Source: Streptomyces caniscabiei
GTDB lineage: Bacteria; Actinomycetota; Actinomycetes; Streptomycetales; Streptomycetaceae
Direction of reading: 5' to 3'
NCBI RefSeq assembly: GCF_014930365.1
Contig: NZ_JABXWI010000005.1
Coordinates: forward strand, 491,291 to 555,290
DNA: 64,000 bases
The notes beneath the pieces were generated by a model. The model searched no databases, was not told where the DNA came from, and worked only from the letters and a program-made list of their open reading frames with translations. The first letter of the stretch is position 1; each line of letters starts with the position of its first letter. Made by a program: the position numbers and the translations under genes. Shown one piece after another: positions 52,002 through 60,020 of the stretch.

Positions 52002-52811
52002 GTGTCCACGCCACCCGAGCCCTCCGTCCCGCCCGGTCCGACGCTCGCCGACGGCCTGCGTTTCGCCTTCGGCACCCTGACCGTGCTGCCGGTGACCGTG
52101 CGCCGCTGGGACCGAGAGGCGGCGCGCGCCGGAATGCTGTGCGCGCCCGTCGCCGGGCTGGTCGTCGGCCTGGGCGCGGCCCTGCTCGGCGGTCTCCTGC
52201 TGCTCCTGGGTGCCGGGCCGCTGCTCGCCGCCGTGGCCTCCGTCGCCGTACCGGCCGCCCTCACCCGGGGCCTCCACCTGGACGGGCTCGCCGACACCGC
52301 CGACGGGCTCGGCAGCGGCAGGCCCGCCGAGGACGCCCTGCGGATCATGAAGCAGTCGGACATCGGGCCGTTCGGGGTCGTCACCCTCGTCCTCGTCCTG
52401 CTGGCCCAGGTCGCCGCGCTCACCGAGGCGTACGGGGAGTCCTGGGCGCTGGGCGCGCTCGCGACGGCCGTCGGCGCGACCGCCGCCCGGCTGGCCCTGA
52501 CCCTGGCCGCGCGGACCGGTGTGCCCGCCGCCCGGCCGGAGGGGCTGGGTGCGGCCGTGGCCGGGGTCGTTCCGGTGCGCGGCGCGCTGCTCGTGGCCGC
52601 CCTGACCGGATGCGCGGCGGCGGGCGCGGGGTCGCTGCTCGGGCCGTACGGCATCGGGCGTACGGTCCTCGCGGTCGTTCTCGCCTGCGGGGCCGCCGAG
52701 CTGCTGCTCCGCCACTGCGTACGGCGGTTCGGGGGCGTCACCGGGGATGTGTTCGGCGGTCTCGCGGAGACGGCGGCCACGGCGGCGCTGGTGGCGTTCA
52801 CCTTCGGTTGA
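52002..52811 (+). CDS. cobS: Adenosylcobinamide-GDP ribazoletransferase
   Basis: This 269-residue membrane enzyme joins adenosylcobinamide-GDP (the CobU product) with alpha-ribazole (from the CobT product), the last assembly step of cobalamin. Landmarks are LRFAFGTLTVLPV near residue 20, RGLHLDGLADTADGLGSGRP near 90 with the metal-binding Asp residues, MKQSDIGPFGV near 116, and RFGGVTGDVFGGLAE near 245. Six to seven hydrophobic spans are present. The start is GTG. With cobU and cobT it completes nucleotide-loop assembly in this region. Confidence 0.95.
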   Translation: MSTPPEPSVPPGPTLADGLRFAFGTLTVLPVTVRRWDREAARAGMLCAPVAGLVVGLGAALLGGLLLLLGAGPLLAAVASVAVPAALTRGLHLDGLADTADGLGSGRPAEDALRIMKQSDIGPFGVVTLVLVLLAQVAALTEAYGESWALGALATAVGATAARLALTLAARTGVPAARPEGLGAAVAGVVPVRGALLVAALTGCAAAGAGSLLGPYGIGRTVLAVVLACGAAELLLRHCVRRFGGVTGDVFGGLAETAATAALVAFTFG

Positions 52812-52827
52812 GCCCCTGCCCCCAGGG

Positions 52828-53637
52828 TCAGCAGGCCTTCCGCCAGACCCCCAGCTCCCACTTCTTCAGCAGCGAGCTGAGCTCCAGACGGCGGGCCTCG
52901 GGGCAGAAGTCGCCCGTCTCCATCTCGTACTCGACATGGAAGACGGCCTTGCCGGCCTCGATGAACGGGGTGAGGTCCTCGCACTCGTCGTACTGGGCGC
53001 ACTGCTCGTTGACCGCGAAGTCGAAGTCGTCGACGAGTTCGGGTATCTGGTCGAGGTCGTTCTTCAGGCCTACCGCCAGGCCGCGTTCGTGGGCGAGGCG
53101 GGCGACGAGGCGGTTGTAGCGGAGCTGGTCGGCGGCCGTGAGGGGGAAGCCGGTCCGGTTGCGGTAGCCGTCCATGTTGTCGGGCTCGACCGCGTCGAAG
53201 CCCTTCTCCGCGCACATGTCGATACGGGCGGCCATCAGGGGTTCGAGGACGTCGGTCGCGCGGATGTCGAGCCAGTACTCGCCCTCCCAGCCGTTGCTCT
53301 TGCCTATCACCGCCTTCGGGAAGTCGTCGGCGTCCGGGCGCCAGTCCTCCCAGGCGCCGGTGGAGAGGTAGCAGATGACCTTGCGGCCGTCGTCGTGCAG
53401 GTCGGCGACCGTGTCGGCCGACTGGTCGAAGCCGTCGATGTCGTAGACGGGGACGTCGACGGAGGTGTCCAGGCGCCCGCTGAGCTGCCACTGCCACTCC
53501 GTGCCCGGCTCCGGTCGCCAGCGGGCGGCCCCGCCCGTCGCGCGTCCGGTGCCCGGCCCGTCGTCGGGGGCGCTCGTGCACCCCGCCGTCAGCAGGAGGA
53601 GGGGCAGCAGGGCGCTGCGGGCGAGGGCGCGGCTCAT
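52828..53637 (-). CDS. GH114-like endo-alpha-1,4-polygalactosaminidase lipoprotein
   Basis: This 269-residue predicted lipoprotein has the lipobox LTAGC (Cys20), so it should sit on the outer membrane face. The mature part matches the GH114 TIM-barrel family: PVYDIDGFDQSADTVADLH near 63-81, KVICYLSTGAWEDWRPDADD near 86-105 and GFDAVEPDNMDGY near 147. Asp153 and Glu211 (FAVNEQC) are the best-placed acidic pair for catalysis. GH114 enzymes cut alpha-1,4-linked galactosamine polymers. The ATG overlaps the stop of the preceding spherulin-4-like gene (ATGA). It is the last gene of the five-gene polysaccharide cluster. Confidence 0.87.
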   Translation of the reverse strand: MSRALARSALLPLLLLTAGCTSAPDDGPGTGRATGGAARWRPEPGTEWQWQLSGRLDTSVDVPVYDIDGFDQSADTVADLHDDGRKVICYLSTGAWEDWRPDADDFPKAVIGKSNGWEGEYWLDIRATDVLEPLMAARIDMCAEKGFDAVEPDNMDGYRNRTGFPLTAADQLRYNRLVARLAHERGLAVGLKNDLDQIPELVDDFDFAVNEQCAQYDECEDLTPFIEAGKAVFHVEYEMETGDFCPEARRLELSSLLKKWELGVWRKAC

Positions 53638-54347
53638 CGGCGGGGCTCCAAGGCGTGCGGCAACGTACCCCAGGGATGATCCCCCACTCCGGGCACCGCG
53701 CAGTGCACGGTGGCGCCCCGGGCGTGGGCGACGCCCGCGACGTCGGTGCCCGGCGGCACCCCGTGCACCAGATGGCACACCCGCGCCCCGAGGCCGGCGC
53801 TGCCGCCGGGCCAGGGCTCGGGCGGCTGGTCCCGGTACGTCTCCCAGCAGCCCTCGAAGGTGACGACGAGGTCGGCGATCCGCGCGTACGCGGGGTGCGG
53901 CGGGGTGCCGGGGTTGAGCGCGAGGGTGGCGGGGCCGGCGCCCCAGACGGCCGCGGCGAGCCGTCGGTAGTGGTCGAACGCGCCGAGTTCCGCGGCCACT
54001 TGGTCGAGGAAGGCCCCGTCGGTGCCGTACCAGGCGTGGTAGCGGGTCAGCTCCCGTACGACGTCGGTGACGGGTCTGCGGCCGTAGGCGGTGTCGGCGT
54101 ACCCGAGGAGGCGTACGCCGGCCGCCCGCAGTCGGCCCGCGACCCGGATGAACGCCGGGTCGGGGCCGTCGCCGGGCCCGTTCGCCGGGTTGAGGACGAC
54201 GCCGTAGAGGAGGGGCGCGGCGTCGACGAGGGCGTCCCATGCGGCGGGGCGGTCGCGGGGGTGCTCGTAATAGGGGACGAGGAAGGAGGGGCGGGAGGGG
54301 CGGGTCGCCGGGGCCGGCGCGGGGCGCGGTGTCGCGGGTGCGGTCAT
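53634..54347 (-). CDS. Spherulation-specific family 4 (GH135-like) protein
   Basis: This 237-residue protein matches the spherulin-4/Sph3 family: SFLVPYYEHPRDRPAAWDAL at 21-40, GVVLNPANGPG at 49-59, LLGYADTAYG at 80-89, GAFLDQ at 111-116 and VVTFEGCWETY at 161-171. In fungi this family hydrolyses galactosaminogalactan. Asp115 and Glu165 are candidate catalytic residues, but the residue after Asp115 is Gln where I remember Glu in the fungal enzyme. There is no signal peptide, only a Pro/Ala-rich N-terminus, so it is probably cytoplasmic. Both ends overlap neighbours by four bases. Confidence 0.83.
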   Translation of the reverse strand: MTAPATPRPAPAPATRPSRPSFLVPYYEHPRDRPAAWDALVDAAPLLYGVVLNPANGPGDGPDPAFIRVAGRLRAAGVRLLGYADTAYGRRPVTDVVRELTRYHAWYGTDGAFLDQVAAELGAFDHYRRLAAAVWGAGPATLALNPGTPPHPAYARIADLVVTFEGCWETYRDQPPEPWPGGSAGLGARVCHLVHGVPPGTDVAGVAHARGATVHCAVPGVGDHPWGTLPHALEPRR

Positions 54348-55822
54348 CGGTGCGCCGTCGCCCTTCCCAGCAGGCCGCAGACCAGGCCCCCTTGGAGGGC
54401 GGCGGCGACGCCGTACACGAGCAGGCCGATCCCGTGGGGGTCGCCCGGGTGCGTCGCCAGGGCCAGGGTCTGGGCGGCGGCCGTGGCGCAGCAGACGGCG
54501 GCGGCGCCCGGGACCGCGCCGAAGGACTGGAGCAGCAGGCCGGTCCAGAGCACCGCGCCCAGCAGGAGCAGACCGGCGAGATGGACACCGTCGAGGTCCG
54601 GGGCCCGCGGCCACAGGTGGGCGGTGGCGTGGGCCAGGACCAGCAGGGTGGCGAGGTAGCCGGCCAGGCACTGGACCAGGGTGACGGAGGCGGCCCGCCA
54701 GAAGGCGCCCGGGGTGCTGGTGGAGCGCAGTCCGGCGAGGCCTCCGCTGCGGAAGCGGTACAGCAGCCATTCGGCGGGGCCCATGCTGAGGGTGAGCGCC
54801 ACGGCGGCGGGCGCGGCGGCGGTGCCGCCCCCGTGGGCGAGGACCTCGCCGAGCGTCGCGTACAGCACGAGCACACCGGTGGCGAGTCCGAAGACGGCGT
54901 ACGGGAGGGAGGCGGCGAGCCGGGGCGTGGCCGGGCCCCGCGCCGGGGCCCCGGCGGGCGCGCCCGGGAGGGCGGCGCCGGGTCCGGGCTCCCGCAGGGC
55001 GGGCGCCACTTCGTGGACGGCGAGGAGCGCGACCCCCACCAGGGAGGCGGTCAGCAGGGTGAGCCCGGCCCAGTCGGGCACCGGCCGGACCAGGGCGAAC
55101 AGCGCTCCCGCGGTCATGGGCGACAGACAGTGCAGCAGGGCCCGTTCGCGGCCGAGGACGAGCAGGACGGTCGCGGCGCCCAGGTAGCAGGCCTCGCCGG
55201 CGGCGAAGGCCACCGCGCCCGGGTCGCCCCCGCCGGCCGCCAGGCAGGCGACCGTCGTGCAGAGCAGGGCGCCCACCGGGGCCCCGCGGGCCAGGCAGCG
55301 GCGGCAGGCGTCACGGTCGCCCCACGCGAGCCAGGAGTACGCCCGGTGGGCGAGCCCCTGGTTCCACATCCAGCCGCACAGGGCCCCGGCCAGCAGCGGG
55401 ACCGTGCCGGCGGGCAGCCCGAAGTCGTCGCGGGGGCCGTTCAGGAGGGGCGCGCCGAGGACGTAGGCGAGGCCGGGGAGGGCGAAGACGACGCCTCTGA
55501 GGAGGCAGCCGAGCAGGCCGATGCGCCAGGGGTCGGGCGCAGGTCCGGCCGGTTCGGGGTGGGCGCGCTCGACGCGTTCGTACAACTCCTCGGCGAGGGC
55601 GAAGGAGTTGCGGCAGCCGTAGCGTGCGCGGGTCCGGTCGTCGGAGATGCCGTCGGACTCCAGCAGGGCGGCGATCTCGTCCGGATGGACGGCGGCGGCG
55701 ATGAACTCCCGGTGCTGTTCGGCCAGTCGGTCGATGGGATCCGGCTCGGCCCGGCGCGGGCGGGGGACGGCGGGCAGCCGGGCCGGGCGGGCGTCCGGGG
55801 GCGGGGTCGGGTGGCCGCTCAC
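54344..55822 (-). CDS. Polytopic membrane protein of the polysaccharide cluster
   Basis: This 492-residue protein has a cytoplasmic N-terminus of about 95 residues (helical, with PIDRLAEQHREFIAAAVHPD), then about ten to twelve hydrophobic spans rich in Ala, Gly and Leu. I do not recognise its family; it is not obviously PelG. The GTG start overlaps the stop of the PelF-like gene (GTGA), so the two products are made together. By position it could form the membrane channel that exports the polymer made by the PelF-like enzyme. Confidence 0.72.
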   Translation of the reverse strand: MSGHPTPPPDARPARLPAVPRPRRAEPDPIDRLAEQHREFIAAAVHPDEIAALLESDGISDDRTRARYGCRNSFALAEELYERVERAHPEPAGPAPDPWRIGLLGCLLRGVVFALPGLAYVLGAPLLNGPRDDFGLPAGTVPLLAGALCGWMWNQGLAHRAYSWLAWGDRDACRRCLARGAPVGALLCTTVACLAAGGGDPGAVAFAAGEACYLGAATVLLVLGRERALLHCLSPMTAGALFALVRPVPDWAGLTLLTASLVGVALLAVHEVAPALREPGPGAALPGAPAGAPARGPATPRLAASLPYAVFGLATGVLVLYATLGEVLAHGGGTAAAPAAVALTLSMGPAEWLLYRFRSGGLAGLRSTSTPGAFWRAASVTLVQCLAGYLATLLVLAHATAHLWPRAPDLDGVHLAGLLLLGAVLWTGLLLQSFGAVPGAAAVCCATAAAQTLALATHPGDPHGIGLLVYGVAAALQGGLVCGLLGRATAHR

Positions 55823-57345
55823 CGGTCGGTTCCGTCCGTCGTGGCGCCGGTCCGGTACCAGGGGTCGCGCAGTTCGGCGGTCCAGTCGGCGACCGTCGCC
55901 GGCGCGGGCGCGTAGACGATGTCGTCCCGGCCCGCGAGTTCCTGGTAGATCAGGCGGAAGGCGTCCACGGAGCGGCGCAGGGTGAACCGGTCGATCACCC
56001 GTCGGCGTGCCGACTCCCCCAGCGCGCGGCGGCGTGCGTGGTCGAGCAGGAGACCGAGCGCGGCGTCGGCCATCGTCTCCGGGTCACGGGGCGGCACGAC
56101 GATCCCGGTGTCGCCGACCGCCTCGCGGACCCCTCCGACATCGGTCGACACGGTCGTACGGCCGCAGGACATGGCCTCGATCAGGGAGTACGGGAAGCCC
56201 TCCGAGATCGAGGACAGCATCACGACGTGCCCGGCGGCGTAGGCCCGCCACACCTCGCCGACGCGGCCCTCGAAGGTGAGCCCGTCGGTGACGCCCAGTT
56301 CGGCGGCGAGCTTGTCCAGCTCGGTGCGGTACGCCTCGCCGCCCGGTGGCACGGGCCCGAACAACCGGAGTCTGGTCCCGGGGAGTTCGGCGCGGACCAG
56401 GGCGTAGGCGTGCAGCAGCGTCTCCAGGTCCTTGATGGGGTCGACGCGTCCGCACCAGGTGAGGGTGGGCACCTCGGGTTCGGGGCCGGCGTGCGGGAAG
56501 GCGGCCGGGTCGACGCCGTTGTAGACCGTGCGGATCCGGGCGGTGTCGGCGCCGCCGCGCTCCTCCCAGCGGCGGTTGTAGCGGTTGCAGGGGGTGATGA
56601 GGTCGGCGGCGCGGTAGCCGAGCCTGGTCAGCTCGCGGTGGAAGCCGAGCATGAAGGCCTTCACGGGCCAGCGCTGGTCGGCGGCGCGGTGGCCGAGGTA
56701 GCGCTCGCGCAGATAGATGCCGTGCTCGGTGAGGAGGAACGGTACGCCGTCCAGCTCCCGGGCGGCGAGCGCGGGCAGGGTGGCGAGGCCGCCGCTGACC
56801 GCGTGGGCCACACAGTCCTCGGGGATCCGGGCGCAGAGCGGCCGCAGGGAGTGTTCCAGCAGATCGGTCGCGGTGAGCGCGTCGTGGACCGTGGGGTGCG
56901 CGGCGGCCGTCGGGAGGTGGGGCATGGTCCAGATCCACATCAGCGAGCGGAGCGCGGACTCGGTGCGCAGGGCCGCCGACAGGCGTCCGTCGCGGGCGAG
57001 TCGGGCCAGCTCGTACAGGGCCTCCTCGAAGCCCCGGGGTGCGCCGGGGTCGAGGACGGAGAGCAGCAGCCGCTCGTAGGAGTCGGTGAAGCGGCGGCGG
57101 GCCGCGCCGTACGGGGCGCGGGCCCGGCCGGGGCGCGGGCCCCAGGTCGGTACGCAGGTGTGCCGGTACACGTTCGGCGGCAGCTCCCAGGTCACGGGTT
57201 CGCGGCCGGTTCCGGTGAGCGACACGAGGTGGAACTCGACGTCGGGCATGCCCCGGACGAGCTGGTCGCACCAGGTGCTGACCCCGCCGTGGACATGCGG
57301 ATAGGTGCCTTCGGTGAGCATGGTGACGTGACTGCCGTTGCGCAT
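55819..57345 (-). CDS. PelF-type GT4 glycosyltransferase
   Basis: This 508-residue enzyme has the PelF/DUF3492 N-terminus (TMLTEGTYPHVHGGVSTWCD at 9-28), then the GT4 donor domain with NGVDPAAFPHAGPE, LTWCGRVDPIKDLETLLHAY and the E-X7-E motif SEGFPYSLIEAMSCGR. PelF polymerises UDP-N-acetylgalactosamine into Pel polysaccharide. The ATG at 57345 has GGGAG upstream. It lies 145 bases after the deacetylase gene and is coupled to the membrane protein gene. The sugar it uses is inferred from the family and from the three neighbours that act on galactosamine polymers. Confidence 0.87.
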   Translation of the reverse strand: MRNGSHVTMLTEGTYPHVHGGVSTWCDQLVRGMPDVEFHLVSLTGTGREPVTWELPPNVYRHTCVPTWGPRPGRARAPYGAARRRFTDSYERLLLSVLDPGAPRGFEEALYELARLARDGRLSAALRTESALRSLMWIWTMPHLPTAAAHPTVHDALTATDLLEHSLRPLCARIPEDCVAHAVSGGLATLPALAARELDGVPFLLTEHGIYLRERYLGHRAADQRWPVKAFMLGFHRELTRLGYRAADLITPCNRYNRRWEERGGADTARIRTVYNGVDPAAFPHAGPEPEVPTLTWCGRVDPIKDLETLLHAYALVRAELPGTRLRLFGPVPPGGEAYRTELDKLAAELGVTDGLTFEGRVGEVWRAYAAGHVVMLSSISEGFPYSLIEAMSCGRTTVSTDVGGVREAVGDTGIVVPPRDPETMADAALGLLLDHARRRALGESARRRVIDRFTLRRSVDAFRLIYQELAGRDDIVYAPAPATVADWTAELRDPWYRTGATTDGTDR

Positions 57346-57470
57346 GGCTGCGCCGCTCCCCCCTGTTGCTGTGACGCGGATGATGTGCGGGGAACTGCGG
57401 CCCGGCCCCCGGCTGCGGGTCGGTGGGGGCCGGTCGCGCCCCGCGGCGGAGCCGCATGTCCGATACGGCC

Positions 57471-57490
57471 CCGCGCCCCTTCGGGGCGCT
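57471..57490 (-). terminator. Short GC hairpin after the deacetylase gene
   Basis: GCGCCCC and GGGGCGC pair around TTC, directly beyond the TAG of the deacetylase gene. There is no U-tract. It may attenuate rather than end transcription into the PelF-like gene. Confidence 0.5.
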
Positions 57491-59533
57491 CTACGGCAGC
57501 TTCAGCTTCACGGCTGACTGGAGTGGTGCCGGCGTGGTCCAGGCCGAGCGGGCTCCCGCGTACGGGGTGCCGAACGTGGTGGTACCGAGCGGGAGTTGCG
57601 TGACGGTCCCCTTCGGTGCCGTCACCGGGATCTCGGTCCCGGACGGCGCCTTCACCGTCACCGCCGTACCGATCCGGTACGCCGTGACCGTGCCGTTCGC
57701 CACCGCCGTCTGCCAGGCGGCCCGGCGTTGCAGCTCGGTGCCGATCGCGGCCTGCCGGGGGTTCTCCAGCGGGGTGTCGGAGGAGAAGAGGGACCGGTAG
57801 TCGGCGAGCAGCCGGTCCAGGACCGGGTAGAGCAGCCGCTCCTCGGCCAGGTTGGACTGGTGCGCGTAGTGCGGTCGCGGGTCGTTGCCGACGGCGTGCA
57901 GCAGGGCCGTGCGGACCTCCTGCGGGACGATGTGCGTCGTGTACCCCGTGGCCGGGTCCAGCGGGGCGGCCAGACAGGTGGAGGACGCGTTGTTCTCGCA
58001 CAGCCCGCTGCCGCCGTCGGCGGCCGAGGTGTAGACCCAGTTGTACTCGTCGACCATCTCCGCGGCCGTGCCCACGTTGTAGTAGACGTTCATCGGGTGG
58101 CGCGGCACGGTCAGCGCGGCGCCGACCGGACGCTGGGCCGGTTCGCGGGAGTTGTCGGAGGCGATCCACTTGACAGCGTTGTCGGCGAGGGCGCCCGCGA
58201 GGTTCGGATTGTCGTTCGGCTGCTGCGGCAGTGTCCGCAGGCCCGAGTGTTCGCCCGTCACCAGTTCGTCGCGCCGCACGGGCAGTCCGCGTGCGACCGC
58301 CCAGGCGTGGTTGTCGCGGATCTGCGCGGCGACGGCGGCGCGGCTCAGATAGCGGGTGGTGCCGTCGGGGTTCTTGGCGCAGCTCCACGGGACGGTCGAG
58401 GTGTCCTGGACGCAGCCGAGGTACTGGTGGGTGTAGGTGTGGTTGATCCAGCGATACGCGTTCCGGTCGGCGACCAGCCGGTCGGCGAGGGCGTCGGTGC
58501 CGCCGTTCGCCTCCTTCCACTCCTCGCCGCTGCCGCCGTTGTAGACCATGTCGAGGGTGAGGCCGCTGGACCGCTGCCACTGCTCGGCGTACTCGGCGTC
58601 GGCGGCGGTCATCCGGATGGGCACGCTCCGTGTGCCGTCCCCGCCGCCGCAGTCGAAGCTGCCGGGCGTGCAGTCGTGCTCGGTGTCCCAGCGGCTGTCG
58701 GGTGCGAAGACGTCGTCGATGTGGAGGCCGAAGTAGTTCCGGCTCCGCCCGAGATGCACACCGTCCGTCAGCCACTCGACGATGCCCCGGGCCAGCACCC
58801 GGAACTGCCGCTGGTGCTGGTTGTAGGCGAAGGTGACGACCAGTTCGCGGCGCCCGTCGTGGGCGTACTCCCCGACCAGGCTGCCCCGGCCCGCGCCGCC
58901 GGGTACCGGGAGGTCGACATAGCTGGTGTAGCCGGGGCGGGGCCGTGCGACGAAGCCGTAACTCTCCTGCGCGGAGGCGGAGTTGTCCTCGAAGGCGAAC
59001 TGCCCGTCGAGATAGCCGAAGCGGCTCGCCCGGCCGGCGTCGGTGACCGTGACCTCGCGGCCGTCGAGCGAGCCGGCCCAGCCGCCCTCGCTGGTGTGGT
59101 CGAGGCCGACCCCGGGGTGCGCCCAGGTGTAGGCGTCGACCTGCGGGATCCCGTACGTCCGCTCGTACGTCTCCAGCGCGGTCTGCTCGGCCGAACCCGG
59201 GCCGAACGGGGCCTCGTTGGGCAGGACCACGCCCTGGAACCTGGCGCGCGGGGTGCCGCCGGCCGTGTCGCTCAGGAAGGCCGCGTCGATGGTCGGGCGG
59301 TTCGCGTCGCCCAGGTTCACCCGGGTGTACGGGACGCCGGTGCTCCTCAGCTCCGCGGTGATCGCCTGGACGGGGCTGTCGCCGTTGTCCACCACCAGCA
59401 CCCGCAGATCGACGCGGGCCGCCGCGGCCGCCGACGCTCCCGGTGTGCCGAGGCCCGCCACCAGCAGACCGGTCGTCGCCGCGACGGCGGCGGCGCTCCT
59501 CCAACCGGTCCGTCCGGGCACGTTGTGCGTCAT
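57491..59533 (-). CDS. Secreted CE18 (Agd3-like) polysaccharide deacetylase
   Basis: This 680-residue exported protein has a signal peptide ending near ASAAA (about residue 38). The first part after it (about 42-260) resembles the galactosamine-polymer-binding region of Agd3: DLRVLVVDNGDSPVQAITAE, GVVLPNEAPFG, YTSYVDLPV. The deacetylase core follows, with the metal-binding pattern NYFGLHIDDVF (His271, Asp273, Asp274) and NHTYTHQ (His365, His369), and VTGEHSGL near 425. The C-terminal third is beta-rich. Agd3 removes acetyl groups from galactosaminogalactan. The ATG at 59533 gives a clean signal peptide. It is the first gene of the polysaccharide cluster. Confidence 0.83.
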   Translation of the reverse strand: MTHNVPGRTGWRSAAAVAATTGLLVAGLGTPGASAAAAARVDLRVLVVDNGDSPVQAITAELRSTGVPYTRVNLGDANRPTIDAAFLSDTAGGTPRARFQGVVLPNEAPFGPGSAEQTALETYERTYGIPQVDAYTWAHPGVGLDHTSEGGWAGSLDGREVTVTDAGRASRFGYLDGQFAFEDNSASAQESYGFVARPRPGYTSYVDLPVPGGAGRGSLVGEYAHDGRRELVVTFAYNQHQRQFRVLARGIVEWLTDGVHLGRSRNYFGLHIDDVFAPDSRWDTEHDCTPGSFDCGGGDGTRSVPIRMTAADAEYAEQWQRSSGLTLDMVYNGGSGEEWKEANGGTDALADRLVADRNAYRWINHTYTHQYLGCVQDTSTVPWSCAKNPDGTTRYLSRAAVAAQIRDNHAWAVARGLPVRRDELVTGEHSGLRTLPQQPNDNPNLAGALADNAVKWIASDNSREPAQRPVGAALTVPRHPMNVYYNVGTAAEMVDEYNWVYTSAADGGSGLCENNASSTCLAAPLDPATGYTTHIVPQEVRTALLHAVGNDPRPHYAHQSNLAEERLLYPVLDRLLADYRSLFSSDTPLENPRQAAIGTELQRRAAWQTAVANGTVTAYRIGTAVTVKAPSGTEIPVTAPKGTVTQLPLGTTTFGTPYAGARSAWTTPAPLQSAVKLKLP

Positions 59534-60020
59534 GTTCGCCCTTTCCCCCGAAGAGATCCCCCGGGGCCGGACTGAACGGCCGCACCGCGGGGAATCTGTG
59601 GAAATGATGCAGGCCGATGAGCTGATCACTCATCGGGCGGGACGAGTGTCACCCAGGTCAGGGCACATGAGGGCATGAAAATGACCATGAAGCCACATAG
59701 GGGTGAACGTCCGCAGGGGTGATCGAAATCGACGGCGGACGCTACGCGCGCAGACCGCCGGGGCCACGCGCGAGGACCATGGACGTACGCGCCGGGAGCC
59801 GCGACAAGGGATCCCCCTATGCCTCAGTCATGGGGATCTCCCTGCACGTCGGCGACGGAAAGTCGGGGAGGCTGGTCGCAGCGGACGCCATGCGGACGGC
59901 GCGGCGCAACCGGCCGACGCCCCAGGTCCGATGGGCCGAACAAGGGCCTAGGCTCGTTCCCGGCACGTCGACCCATCCGTTCGGCCACCGAAACTCAACC
60001 GGAAGCGAGATTTCACCACC
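59534..60020. promoter_or_regulatory. Divergent region between the polysaccharide cluster and pepA
   Basis: This 487-base stretch should hold the promoters of both directions. A lower-GC part lies around 59600-59740 (GAAAATGACCATGAAGCCAC). A plus-strand reading frame at 59719-60024 ends on the pepA start codon, but its codon bias is weak and no ribosome binding site is seen, so it is not called. No operator is recognised. Confidence 0.45.

Noticed and set aside
54344..55822. PelG-type exporter assignment for the membrane protein
   Set aside because: No PelG sequence landmarks are visible and the cytoplasmic N-terminal segment does not fit, so it was left as unknown with a suggested role only.
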